Assembly: GCA_002336725.1 (NCBI GenBank)
Contig: DDEO01000174.1
Location: forward strand, 1 to 20,045
Reading direction: 5' to 3'
Origin: Bacteroidetes bacterium UBA1952
GTDB lineage: Bacteria; Bacteroidota; Bacteroidia; Chitinophagales; Chitinophagaceae
Length of the DNA stretch: 20,045 nt
The stretch's first letter is position 1. The number at the start of each line of letters is the position of its first letter. Made by a program: the position numbers and the translations under genes. The notes under the pieces are model-generated. The model was not told where the DNA came from. It worked only from the letters and a program-made list of their open reading frames with translations, and searched no databases. Positions 13,001 to 19,772 of this stretch are shown here, one piece after another.

Positions 13001-14263
13001 ATGAATACGCAGTTGCTTTTGATGATGCTGGGCGTTGCCGTGCTCATTGCCGTGCTGGCAGGCATTGAAATTGCATTTGTTTCGGCCTCCAAGCTCAATA
13101 TTGAGCTGAAGCGCAAGCAGGGCCGCCGCTCGGCGCAAATCCTGTCGCGCATCATGGACCGGCCCGGCGAATACCTGGGCGGCTCGCGCATTCTCATCAG
13201 CCTGCTGCTCATCGCCTTCGGGCTGCTCATCACCGATGTCATGCAAGGCTACCTGAGCCTGCTGCCCCACCCGCTTTCTACCACGGTAGCCAGATTGTTG
13301 ATTACGACGGCAGTGGCGACGGCCATTCTGCTCATCTTCGCCGAGTTTCTGCCCAAGGCACTCTTCCGCCGAAAAGCCGAAACGGTACTTGCCATCTTTG
13401 CCCTGCCGATGGCTTTTATCAATGCCGTTTTCGGGCGGATTGCACGGCTGTTCATCCGTTTTTCAGAACTCACGCTCAAGTATCTTTTCAACGTTCGCAT
13501 TCAGGAAGACAAGCCGATTTTTAACCGTATCGATGTAGATCACTTTACCCGGCAAACGCTTCAGGGACATCAGTCGGACGCGAACGAGGTGAATGCCAAA
13601 CTGTTTGAAAATGCCCTGCAACTGGTGCATACCAAGGTGCGGCAGAGTATGATTCCGCGCAACGAGATTGTGGGTATCGACCGGCGGGCGACGGTGGAAG
13701 ATGCACGCCGGAAGATGATGCAGACACATCTGTCGCGCATTTTGGTTTACGACGGCACGGTGGATAAAATCCTGGGGTATCTGCATCATCAGGACATCGC
13801 CCAAAACCCGGCAAATATCGAATCGGTGATGCACCCGATACTGGCCGTTCCGGAAGCGATGCAGGCCATTGAGCTGCTTCAGATTTTCCGGAAAGAACAC
13901 CGGAGCGTGGCCTGGGTGGTAGATGAATTTGGCGGCACGGCGGGCATCATCACGATGGAAGATGTGCTGGAAGAAATCTTTGGCGATATCAACGACGAGT
14001 ATGATGTTTCTACCTATATCGAAAGGCAGATTTCGGAGACGGAATATGTTTTTTCGGGACGGCTGGAACTGTCTTATCTACACGAAAAATACGGTTTTGA
14101 TTTTGGCGAAACCCGCGCCGAAACGCTCTCCGGCTATATCGTTGCCGCCGCCGGGCGCATCCCCCGCAACCGCGAGCGCGTGATTGCCGATAAATTTGAG
14201 TTTGAAATGATTCTGGCGACCGAAAATCATGTGGATTCGGTGAAGATGAAGGTGCTGAAGTAA
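13001..14263 (+). CDS. GldE/HlyC-CorC family CNNM-CBS membrane protein
   Basis: A 420-residue protein with the CNNM/DUF21 membrane domain (three to four spans within about 1-150), a pair of CBS domains (about 200-330, with MIPRNEIVGIDRRATVEDAR, then SRILVYDGTVDKILGYLHHQDI, and SVAWVVDEFGGTAGIITMED followed by VLEEIFGDINDEYD) and a C-terminal CorC_HlyC domain ending VDSVKMKVLK. Bacteroidota versions are often called GldE because one is linked to gliding lipoprotein GldD; others are Mg/Co efflux-type proteins. No gldD is adjacent, so the gliding role is not shown here. Two TTCCGGAA copies (13848, encoding VPEA in VPEAMQ, and 13885, encoding FRK) lie between the CBS domains. Start 13001 has no upstream promoter box. 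Confidence 0.9.
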   Translation: MNTQLLLMMLGVAVLIAVLAGIEIAFVSASKLNIELKRKQGRRSAQILSRIMDRPGEYLGGSRILISLLLIAFGLLITDVMQGYLSLLPHPLSTTVARLLITTAVATAILLIFAEFLPKALFRRKAETVLAIFALPMAFINAVFGRIARLFIRFSELTLKYLFNVRIQEDKPIFNRIDVDHFTRQTLQGHQSDANEVNAKLFENALQLVHTKVRQSMIPRNEIVGIDRRATVEDARRKMMQTHLSRILVYDGTVDKILGYLHHQDIAQNPANIESVMHPILAVPEAMQAIELLQIFRKEHRSVAWVVDEFGGTAGIITMEDVLEEIFGDINDEYDVSTYIERQISETEYVFSGRLELSYLHEKYGFDFGETRAETLSGYIVAAAGRIPRNRERVIADKFEFEMILATENHVDSVKMKVLK

Positions 14264-14304
14264 CGGGTTAGGAGTGAAGGGTTTTGAGTTAGGAGTTGAT
14301 GCAG

Positions 14305-14378
14305 GTTGATGGTTGTTGATGAAGTTGATGAAGGTTGATAAAGTTGATGAAGGTTGATGGTTGTTGATGAAGTTGATG
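14305..14378. repeat. GTTGATG repeats with an exact 26-bp duplication
   Basis: The 26-base unit beginning GTTGATGGTTGTTGATG occurs identically at 14305-14330 and 14353-14378, with degenerate AAGTTGATGAAGGTTGAT units between. An inverted near-copy (one base inserted) is at 14647-14673. Confidence 0.85.
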
Positions 14379-14434
14379 ATTTCCGGAAACATCCCCACCA
14401 ACTTCGTTGGGGACACGGCGTTTTATCCGCGTTC

Positions 14435-14504
14435 CATGAAACATGAAACATGAAACATGAAACATGTCCCATGTCCCATGAAACATGAAACATGAAACAC
14501 GCCC
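14435..14504. repeat. Heptamer tandem array CATGAAA/CATGTCC
   Basis: Nine uninterrupted 7-base units: four CATGAAA, two CATGTCC, three CATGAAA, then a degraded CACGCCC. Every unit starts CATG, and the two variant units sit in the middle. Confidence 0.9.
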
Positions 14505-14523
14505 CAGTCGCTGTTATTTCTTT

Positions 14524-14531
14524 TACCTTTA
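14524..14531 (+). promoter_or_regulatory. Possible -7 box for 3-hydroxyanthranilate dioxygenase
   Basis: TACCTTTA differs by one base from the TACCTTTG boxes at 11675 and 12310. It would give a leader of roughly 155-160 bases that includes the CATCAAC repeat arm. Confidence 0.3.
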
Positions 14532-14646
14532 AGCCTGCAACGAACCGAACGCGGTAGCTCTACGGCATCTGTCCGGGCCTGCCAACTTAAATCGTTTCTC
14601 ACGCCGTCTGCCAACTCCAATCAACCCTCACCAACATATCAACAAC

Positions 14647-14673
14647 CATCAACTTCCATCAACAACCATCAAC
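14647..14673. repeat. Inverted copy of the GTTGATG unit
   Basis: CATCAACTTCCATCAACAAC and the bases after it form, on the minus strand, the 26-base unit of 14305-14330 with one extra G. It lies 18 bases before the dioxygenase ATG. Confidence 0.8.
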
Positions 14674-14691
14674 TCCCAACCCCTAACTGTC

Positions 14692-15216
14692 ATGATTACG
14701 CGCCCTTTCCCCCTTGCCCAATGGATTGATGAACACCGCCACCTGCTGAAACCCCCGGTAGGCAATGCCCAGATTTATCACAATACGGGTGATTTTATCG
14801 TCATGATCGTAGGCGGACCTAACAGCCGCAAAGACTTTCACTACAACGAAAGCGAGGAGCTTTTCTATCAACTGGAGGGCGATGTAGCCGTGAAGATTGT
14901 AGAAGACGGAAAGGTGGTGGAAATCCCGATTAAAGAGGGCGAAATGTTTCTGCTGCCCGGCAAAACGCCGCACTCGCCGCAGCGGGGGCCGGGAACCGTG
15001 GGTCTGGTGATCGAGCGCATCCGCAAGGAAGGCGACATTGACGGCTTTCTGTGGTTTTGCGAGGGCTGCGGCAACAAACTCTATGAAGAATATATGGAGC
15101 TGACCGACATTGTGAAACAACTGCCGCCGGTGATGAATCGTTTTTATGAAGACGATGAAAAACGCAGTTGCAAACAATGTGGCACCGTTATGGCCAAGCC
15201 ACAGCCCAGGGCCTGA
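14692..15216 (+). CDS. nbaC: 3-hydroxyanthranilate 3,4-dioxygenase
   Basis: A 174-residue cupin that opens the ring of 3-hydroxyanthranilate in the kynurenine pathway (tryptophan breakdown or quinolinate/NAD synthesis). The Fe(II) ligands are present: H50 and E56 in KDFHYNESEELFYQLEGD, and H94 in LLPGKTPHSPQR. The bacterial-type C-terminal rubredoxin-like site is complete, CEGCG (C123, C126) and CKQCG (C160, C163). Length matches the bacterial enzyme. ATG 14692 fits the family N-terminus. A TTCCGGAA copy overlaps the region right after the TGA (15217). No other kynurenine-pathway gene is in the window, so it appears to be a single-gene unit. Confidence 0.95.
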   Translation: MITRPFPLAQWIDEHRHLLKPPVGNAQIYHNTGDFIVMIVGGPNSRKDFHYNESEELFYQLEGDVAVKIVEDGKVVEIPIKEGEMFLLPGKTPHSPQRGPGTVGLVIERIRKEGDIDGFLWFCEGCGNKLYEEYMELTDIVKQLPPVMNRFYEDDEKRSCKQCGTVMAKPQPRA

Positions 15217-15260
15217 TTCCGGAAAAAAAGCCTCCACACGTTTATTTAAAGCCCAGCGAT

Positions 15261-15268
15261 TAATTTCG
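15261..15268 (+). promoter_or_regulatory. Possible -7 box (TAATTTCG)
   Basis: TAATTTCG, followed by CC, is one base from TANNTTTG, ends 31 bases before ATG 15300, and has TTTA-rich sequence about 16-20 bases upstream (15241-15247). The same TAATTTCGC occurs at 18652, before the pseudouridine synthase gene. Confidence 0.4.
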
Positions 15269-15299
15269 CCGCGCCGACTCCAAAATTTTGCTCGCTTCT

Positions 15300-15515
15300 A
15301 TGGCTACTGCTACCCACGACCACGCCGAAACCCACCACCAACCGCTGAACGACCGCCCGGTGGGTTCTACCCTCACTGCTTCTGTCGTCTTTGCCCTGCT
15401 CCTCGTCGGGCTGATCATTGCCGCCTTCAATTTTGTAGGCGTTATGAGCGCAGAACATCACGATGAAAAAGGCACTTCCCACCAGCAGCACGAGGCTGTA
15501 ACACCGGGCCACTAA
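15300..15515 (+). CDS. Small His-rich single-span membrane protein
   Basis: A 71-residue protein: His-rich N-terminus (MATATHDHAETHHQPLNDRP), one membrane span (about 25-48, TASVVFALLLVGLIIAAF) and a His-rich tail (AEHHDEKGTSHQQHEAVTPG). I do not recognise a named family; its size and layout are like small accessory subunits of respiratory or metal-handling membrane complexes, but nothing in the sequence proves that. ATG 15300 follows the TAATTTCG box by 31 bases. RfaD begins 28 bases after its stop with no promoter between, so the two are probably co-transcribed. Confidence 0.65.
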   Translation: MATATHDHAETHHQPLNDRPVGSTLTASVVFALLLVGLIIAAFNFVGVMSAEHHDEKGTSHQQHEAVTPGH

Positions 15516-15543
15516 GCCCCGCTGTGCTTTTTCTTCACCCGCT

Positions 15544-16527
15544 ATGTTAAGGCCCGAAAACACGCTCGTCATCACCGGAGCAGCCGGATTTATCGGCTCT
15601 TTTCTGGTGGGCTTTCTGAACCGTAAAGGTTTTGAAAACCTGATCCTGGTAGATGATTTTGAGCGCACCGAAAAGGCGCTGAACCTGACCGGCAAACGCT
15701 ATCTGCACCGCATTGCCCGGACGGATTTCTTTCGCTGGATGTCGGAAACGGCTCCGCAGATAGACGGCATCTTCCACCTCGGTGCACGCACCGACACCAC
15801 CGAGATGGACTATGAAGTTCACCGCGTGCTGAACCTGGAATATTCGCAAAAAATATGGGAGCTGTGCGTGCGGGAAGAAATCCCGTTGGTTTATGCCTCC
15901 TCGGCGGCTACCTATGGCGGCGGCGAAATGGGCTATTCCGACAGCCATGAAGGCGTGAAAAACCTTGCGCCGCTCAATCCCTACGGACGCTCTAAAAACG
16001 ATTTCGACCGCTGGGCGCTGGGCCGCAAAGACGCGCCGCCCTTCTGGGCAGGAGTCAAATTCTTCAACGTCTTCGGGCCGAATGAATACCACAAAGGGCG
16101 CATGGCTTCCGTTATTTTTCATGCCTTCCGGCAGGTGCAGGAGCGCGGATATGTGCAACTCTTCCGCTCCCACCGCCCCGATTTTACCGACGGCGGCCAA
16201 CTGCGCGATTTCATCTATGTTCAGGACATCGTTTCGATTTGTTACTGGTTGATGGACACCCATCCGCAAAACGGCCTGTACAACGGCGGCACCGGCACGG
16301 CGCGCTCGTTCAACGACCTTGCAAAAGCCGTCTTTGCGGCGCTGGATAAAACACCCGACATCCGGTTTATAGATACGCCCGCCGACATCCGCGACAGCTA
16401 TCAGTATTTTACCGAAGCCGATACTACCAAACTGCGGCAGGCGGGCTACAAAATTCCTTTCTATACGCTGGAAGAAGGCGTGGGGAATTATATACGTCAA
16501 TACCTCGCTACCGCAAAGACGTTCTAA
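15544..16527 (+). CDS. rfaD: ADP-L-glycero-D-manno-heptose 6-epimerase
   Basis: A 327-residue extended short-chain dehydrogenase that epimerises ADP-D-glycero- to ADP-L-glycero-beta-D-manno-heptose for the LPS inner core. NAD(P)-binding glycine motif GAAGFIGS (12-19), catalytic YGRSK (Y147, K151), active-site serines in VYASSAATYGGG, and the family signature KFFNVFGPNEYHKGRMASVI are all present. The signature distinguishes RfaD/HldD from other epimerases. Length is normal. It is downstream of the small His-rich protein and is closed by a terminator built from two TTTCCGGAAA palindromes (16548-16600). It implies a heptose-containing LPS. Confidence 0.95.
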   Translation: MLRPENTLVITGAAGFIGSFLVGFLNRKGFENLILVDDFERTEKALNLTGKRYLHRIARTDFFRWMSETAPQIDGIFHLGARTDTTEMDYEVHRVLNLEYSQKIWELCVREEIPLVYASSAATYGGGEMGYSDSHEGVKNLAPLNPYGRSKNDFDRWALGRKDAPPFWAGVKFFNVFGPNEYHKGRMASVIFHAFRQVQERGYVQLFRSHRPDFTDGGQLRDFIYVQDIVSICYWLMDTHPQNGLYNGGTGTARSFNDLAKAVFAALDKTPDIRFIDTPADIRDSYQYFTEADTTKLRQAGYKIPFYTLEEGVGNYIRQYLATAKTF

Positions 16528-16547
16528 AGAAATCCCGCTTTTTTACC

Positions 16548-16600
16548 GCCCTTATTTCCGGAAATCCTGCGTCTGTATTTTCCGGAAATAAGGGCTTTTT
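16548..16600 (+). terminator. rfaD terminator made from two TTTCCGGAAA copies
   Basis: GCCCTTATTTCCGGAAA (16548-16564) and TTTCCGGAAATAAGGGC (16579-16595) form a perfect 17-bp stem with a 14-base loop, followed by TTTTT. Both arms contain the full decamer palindrome. Confidence 0.85.
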
Positions 16601-16714
16601 CGTGCTTTGGAGATTATGTGGCCCGGGGTTTCAGGCGTGTTGGCAGGTAAATTGTATAAAAGAAGGAGGAACTTTTTACCTCACCCCCATCTTAAAAAAC
16701 CCACGCTCAAAACT

Positions 16715-17047
16715 ATGTCCGGTTACCACGAATACAAAGCCTGTATCGAAGCCTGCCTGCGCTGCGCTGCCGTCTGCAATCATTGCGCCTCTGCCTGTAC
16801 GCAGGAAAAAGACGTGAACATGATGGCCCGCTGCATTCAGCTTGATATGGAATGCGCCGCCATCTGCTATGCCGCTGTGCAGCTAATGAGCCTCGGCAGC
16901 AGCAAGGCCAAAGACCTGTGTCGCATCTGCGCCGACATCTGCGAAGCCTGTGCCGAAGAATGCGCCAAACACGATATGGAGCATTGCCAGGAATGCGCCC
17001 GCGAGTGTCGCCGTTGCGCCGAAGAATGCCGGTTGATGGCCGCGTAA
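16715..17047 (+). CDS. Four-helix-bundle copper-storage protein (Csp3-like)
   Basis: A 110-residue cytosolic copper-storage protein (DUF326/Csp family). There are 19 Cys, mostly as CxxxC or CxxC pairs along helices (KACIEACLRCAAVCNHCASA, MECAAICYA, LCRICADICEACAEECAKHD, HCQECARECRRCAEECRL), which in the family line the bundle core and bind many Cu(I) ions. There is no signal peptide or Tat motif, so it is Csp3-like and cytosolic. ATG 16715 (MSGYHEYKAC) fits the family start; the in-frame extension from 16607 has no family resemblance. An AGGAGG at 16664-16669 is too far away to be its ribosome site. A palindrome-built terminator follows. No copper regulator or pump is adjacent. Confidence 0.92.
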   Translation: MSGYHEYKACIEACLRCAAVCNHCASACTQEKDVNMMARCIQLDMECAAICYAAVQLMSLGSSKAKDLCRICADICEACAEECAKHDMEHCQECARECRRCAEECRLMAA

Positions 17048-17079
17048 CCTGCTGCTTTGCACGAGACTTCTTATCCCTC

Positions 17080-17111
17080 AAAAATTCCGGAAATTTCCGG
17101 AATTTTTTTTT
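17080..17111 (+). terminator. Terminator from overlapping TTCCGGAA palindromes
   Basis: A perfect 28-base palindrome (17080-17107) made of two TTCCGGAA cores (17085 and 17094) joined as TTCCGGAAATTTCCGGAA, flanked by an A-run and a T-run to 17111. It lies 33 bases after the copper-storage stop and, being symmetric, could also serve the convergent gene ending at 17143. Confidence 0.75.
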
Positions 17112-17142
17112 AGAAGAAAGACACCGGCAAGGCCCACCGGCC

Positions 17143-17655
17143 TCAGAAACCCAGCCCTAAATGAATTCCCAGGCTGATGTGGATGCCTTCCGGGTCGTAT
17201 CCGATTTCCAGAACCGGGCCAAGTCCAACCTGCCTGACTTCCAGTTCATAAGCGGCCTCAAAGTGCAAAGCGAAATGCGTATGGCCGGGTTGTTCGGTCT
17301 CGAATCCCAGGCCGGGCGACACGACGAGGCTCAGGCGGTTGGTTGGTTGATAGCTTGCCAACAGCCCTACGGTATGGTGGCCGTGAGCGCCGAATAAGCG
17401 TTCATAACCAATGCCTGTTCCGAACCGCGAGTGTGCGATTTTGCGGATGTAATGCAGGTGAATCCCCACGCCCCAGTTTTTGTCTTCCAAAGAATAGGCC
17501 GGTGCCACCGACAAGCCTGCTTCGTTGTGAGAATGGTCATGGTGATGACCGTGTAATGCCTGAGCGGGGCTGTTTTTGGATGGTGTTGCAGATTGGGCAC
17601 ACAGCCGCACCGGAAGGAGCAACAACGCCGCGAAATAAAAGGCTTTAAAGGTCAT
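17143..17655 (-). CDS. Exported His-rich, probable outer-membrane barrel protein
   Basis: A 170-residue protein with signal peptide MTFKAFYFAALLLLPVRLCA, a His cluster HGHHHDHSH (35-43), and then alternating strand-like segments (WGVGIHLHYI, GTGIGYERLF, HTVGLLASYQ, LSLVVSPGLGF, ALHFEAAYEL, GPVLEIGYDP, HISLGIHLGLGF) ending in Phe, a pattern typical of a small outer-membrane beta-barrel whose last residue is aromatic. The His cluster could bind Zn, Ni or Cu. ATG 17655 is chosen because it gives the signal peptide; a much longer open frame upstream is only the reverse strand of the next gene. A TAGCTTTG box is 39 bases upstream. Convergent with the copper-storage gene. Exact family unknown. Confidence 0.75.
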   Translation of the reverse strand: MTFKAFYFAALLLLPVRLCAQSATPSKNSPAQALHGHHHDHSHNEAGLSVAPAYSLEDKNWGVGIHLHYIRKIAHSRFGTGIGYERLFGAHGHHTVGLLASYQPTNRLSLVVSPGLGFETEQPGHTHFALHFEAAYELEVRQVGLGPVLEIGYDPEGIHISLGIHLGLGF

Positions 17656-17694
17656 CAGGCTTTCCGGCGTATCAGGCCGGGGGTTTATGGGCGG

Positions 17695-17702
17695 CAAAGC
17701 TA
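17695..17702 (-). promoter_or_regulatory. -7 promoter box of the His-rich barrel gene
   Basis: Minus strand TAGCTTTG, followed by CC, identical to the DPP IV box. It lies 39 bases upstream of ATG 17655 in the divergent spacer shared with the DoxX-fusion gene. Confidence 0.5.
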
Positions 17703-17726
17703 CTCGGTAGTCTGCCTTCCCGGAAA

Positions 17727-17734
17727 TACATTTG
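17727..17734 (+). promoter_or_regulatory. -7 promoter box of the DoxX/thioredoxin gene
   Basis: TACATTTG matches TANNTTTG and ends 5 bases before ATG 17740 (TACATTTGCGGCCATG), so the message would be almost leaderless, much like DPP IV (TAGCTTTGCGGCCTATG). Confidence 0.5.
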
Positions 17735-17739
17735 CGGCC

Positions 17740-18654
17740 ATGATGCTGCGCCGCGCTTTCCGGAAACTTTCCTTCAATACCCTTGCTGCTGCATTGCTGC
17801 TGCTGACCCTCGGCGGCGCGTTTCTGTTTTCGGCCTGGAGCAAGTTTCAGGACATAGACCCTTTTGCCTGGACGCTGCTCGACGCGGGCATTCCCGGCGA
17901 CAAAACGGCGGCAGTTTCGGCCCGTTTGCTGGTAGGTCTGGAAGCAGCCATTGGCCTGCTGTTGCTGGTGCGCGTTGCTGTTCGCAAAATTGCCCTTCCG
18001 CTGGCCACGGTGCTGTTGCTGGGCTTCTCCGGCTATCTGGCCTATCTGCTGGCGCAGCAGGGCAACACCGGCGATTGCGGATGCTTTGGCAGTCTGCTGC
18101 CCATGAAGCCGCTGCCGGCGCTGGTCAAAAATGCCTTTCTGCTGCTGGGCATCGGCGTGCTGGCCCGGATGCATGGCTGGCGCGAGTGGACTCCCCGAAT
18201 GCTTCCCGGCGCGGTGCTGCTGTTGGCTTTTACGGCTCTTCCCCTCTTGCTGCTGCCGGTTTCCAACAAGAAAGAAACCCTGGAACTGGCGCTGCTTCAG
18301 GACCGGCGTACCGACCTGTCGAAGGGCAAGCAGGTGGTGGCTTTTCTGAGCCTTGGATGCCCGCATTGTCGCCATGCCGCCCGCGATTTCCGGGAATTTT
18401 TTAAAGCCGATGCTACCCTGCCCCTCACGATGATTCTGAACGGCACACCGGAAGAAGCCGAAGATTTTTTCCGGGAGACCGGTGCGCGAAATGTGCCAAC
18501 GCGCTACGAGACCAATCCGGATGTTTTCCTTCGCCTGGCGGGCCGTTATGTGCCTTCTATCTATTATGTCCGTAATGGCATTATCGAGCGGCGCGTGAGT
18601 TACAACACCCTGACTCCGCAGGCCATCCGCCGCTGGGCAGACTCCCAACCGTAA
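17740..18654 (+). CDS. DoxX/MauE-type membrane domain fused to a thioredoxin-like domain
   Basis: A 304-residue fusion. Residues about 12-175 form a four- to five-span MauE/DoxX-like domain with the marker GDCGCFGS (C113, C115) after the third span, as in methylamine-utilisation MauE and related proteins. After a further span (about 153-173), residues 190-304 are a thioredoxin-like domain with CPHC (C207, C210) in VVAFLSLGCPHCRHA and a cis-Pro-like YVPSIYYVRNG. The arrangement suggests electrons passing across the membrane between the CGC pair and the CxxC, i.e. a thiol-disulfide relay for exported proteins; partner unknown. A TTTCCGGAAA copy at 17757 encodes FRK near the N-terminus. ATG 17740 or the adjacent 17743 can be the start. 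Confidence 0.85.
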   Translation: MMLRRAFRKLSFNTLAAALLLLTLGGAFLFSAWSKFQDIDPFAWTLLDAGIPGDKTAAVSARLLVGLEAAIGLLLLVRVAVRKIALPLATVLLLGFSGYLAYLLAQQGNTGDCGCFGSLLPMKPLPALVKNAFLLLGIGVLARMHGWREWTPRMLPGAVLLLAFTALPLLLLPVSNKKETLELALLQDRRTDLSKGKQVVAFLSLGCPHCRHAARDFREFFKADATLPLTMILNGTPEEAEDFFRETGARNVPTRYETNPDVFLRLAGRYVPSIYYVRNGIIERRVSYNTLTPQAIRRWADSQP

Positions 18655-18659
18655 TTTCG
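18652..18659 (+). promoter_or_regulatory. Possible -7 box of the pseudouridine synthase gene
   Basis: TAATTTCG overlaps the stop codon of the DoxX-fusion gene and ends 21 bases before ATG 18681. It is one base from TANNTTTG and identical to the box at 15261. Confidence 0.35.
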
Positions 18660-18680
18660 CACCCCGAAAACGATAGAAAT

Positions 18681-19772
18681 ATGGCGCGTTACGCAACAGA
18701 TACCGAAGATTTTGAAGATCCCGAAGAGATGCCGGAAGAAGGCACGCCGGAACTGCGCGAGCGCCTGCGCCTGACGGTAGATAAAAGGCAAGAACTGCTG
18801 CGCATTGATAAGTTCCTGCACAATCGCATCGAGGGCGCTACGCGCAACAAGATCCAACAGGCGCTCGAAGATGGCATGGTGCTTGTTAACGGGCAGCCGG
18901 TGAAATCCAACTACAAGGTGCGCCCCGGCGACGATTTGCTGGTTTATGACACCCGCAAGCCGGAGAGTGCCGAGGTGATTGCCCAGGAAATGCCGCTCGA
19001 TATTGTGTATGAAGATGATCACCTGCTGGTCGTCAACAAGCCCGCCGGTATGGTGGTGCATCCCGGCTGCGGCAATTATGAAGGCACGCTTATCAATGGC
19101 CTGGCTTTTTACCTGGGTGCCGAAGCACTCGACAGCGACGACCTGCCGCGTGTGGGCCTCGTGCATCGCATTGACAAAGACACAAGTGGCCTGCTGCTGA
19201 TTGCCAAAACGCCGGATGCAATGGTGAAACTGGCCGCCCAGTTTAAGGCGCATACCGTCCACCGGCGCTATATAGCACTGGTCTGGGGCGACCTGACGGA
19301 AGACGGTGGAACCATCAACGTGCCGGTAGGCCGCGACCTGCGTTTCCGGAAAATCATGGCTACTTTTCCGGATGGCGACCATGGCAAGGAGGCCATTACG
19401 CACTACACCGTGCTACGCCGTTTTCATTATGTAACGCTGGCCGAGATGCGGCTGGAGACGGGCCGGACACACCAGATTCGCATTCACATGAAATCCATCG
19501 GCCATCCGCTGTTCAACGACGCGACGTATGGCGGCGACCGCATCGTGAAGGGGACGGTTTTTACGAAATACAAGCAGTTTGTAGAAAACTGTTTTGAGAC
19601 GCTGCCCCGGCAGGCACTGCACGCACGCGAGCTGGGCTTCCGACACCCGGCTACCGGCGAAGAGATGTTTTTTGAAGCGCCCCTGCCCGATGATTTCCGG
19701 CAGGTGCTGGAACGCTGGGAGACCTACACCAGCGGCATGACGGCGCAGCTGCGCAAGGGATTGGGCGGATGA
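18681..19772 (+). CDS. RluD-family 23S rRNA pseudouridine synthase
   Basis: A 363-residue RluA/RluD-family enzyme, converting uridines of 23S rRNA to pseudouridine. An acidic N-terminal extension (1-35) is followed by an S4 RNA-binding domain (about 40-90, IDKFLHNRIEGATRNKIQQA) and the catalytic domain. Key motifs are LLVVNKPAGMVVHPG, the catalytic HRIDKDTSGLLL (162-173, nucleophile D165), and ETGRTHQIRIHMKSIGHPLF. Length and order match RluD; exact target sites cannot be read from sequence. A TTTCCGGAAA copy at 19343 encodes FRK, and another (19790) lies 18 bases after the stop. The gene starts 26 bases after the DoxX-fusion stop. Confidence 0.93.
   Translation: MARYATDTEDFEDPEEMPEEGTPELRERLRLTVDKRQELLRIDKFLHNRIEGATRNKIQQALEDGMVLVNGQPVKSNYKVRPGDDLLVYDTRKPESAEVIAQEMPLDIVYEDDHLLVVNKPAGMVVHPGCGNYEGTLINGLAFYLGAEALDSDDLPRVGLVHRIDKDTSGLLLIAKTPDAMVKLAAQFKAHTVHRRYIALVWGDLTEDGGTINVPVGRDLRFRKIMATFPDGDHGKEAITHYTVLRRFHYVTLAEMRLETGRTHQIRIHMKSIGHPLFNDATYGGDRIVKGTVFTKYKQFVENCFETLPRQALHARELGFRHPATGEEMFFEAPLPDDFRQVLERWETYTSGMTAQLRKGLGG

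Larger units (their letters stand above)
14264..14691. other. 428-bp repeat-rich intergenic region
   Basis: No gene is seen. In order it holds: GTTGATG-type repeats (14294-14378), TTTCCGGAAA at 14380, a short hairpin around CCAAC-TTC-GTTGG (14398-14410), the dispersed ATCCGCGTTCCAT word (14425-14437), a CATGAAA heptamer array (14435-14504), a possible weak promoter box TACCTTTA (14524-14531), and inverted CATCAAC repeats (14626-14675) just before the dioxygenase ATG. Confidence 0.8.

Noticed and set aside
14227..14493. Minus-strand frames rich in MFHVSCFMFHVS
   Set aside because: They are translations of the CATGAAA and GTTGATG repeats, not genes.
14435..14504. Heptamer array as a CRISPR
   Set aside because: Units are contiguous 7-mers without spacers and no cas genes are present.
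16664..16669. AGGAGG as a Shine-Dalgarno for the copper-storage gene
   Set aside because: It is about 45 bases upstream of ATG 16715, and other genes in the window lack such sites.
17143..18696. 517-residue minus-strand open frame
   Set aside because: Only its last 170 codons (from ATG 17655) have a signal peptide and protein-like pattern. The rest is the reverse strand of the DoxX-fusion gene, Gln/His/Ala-rich low-complexity translation.
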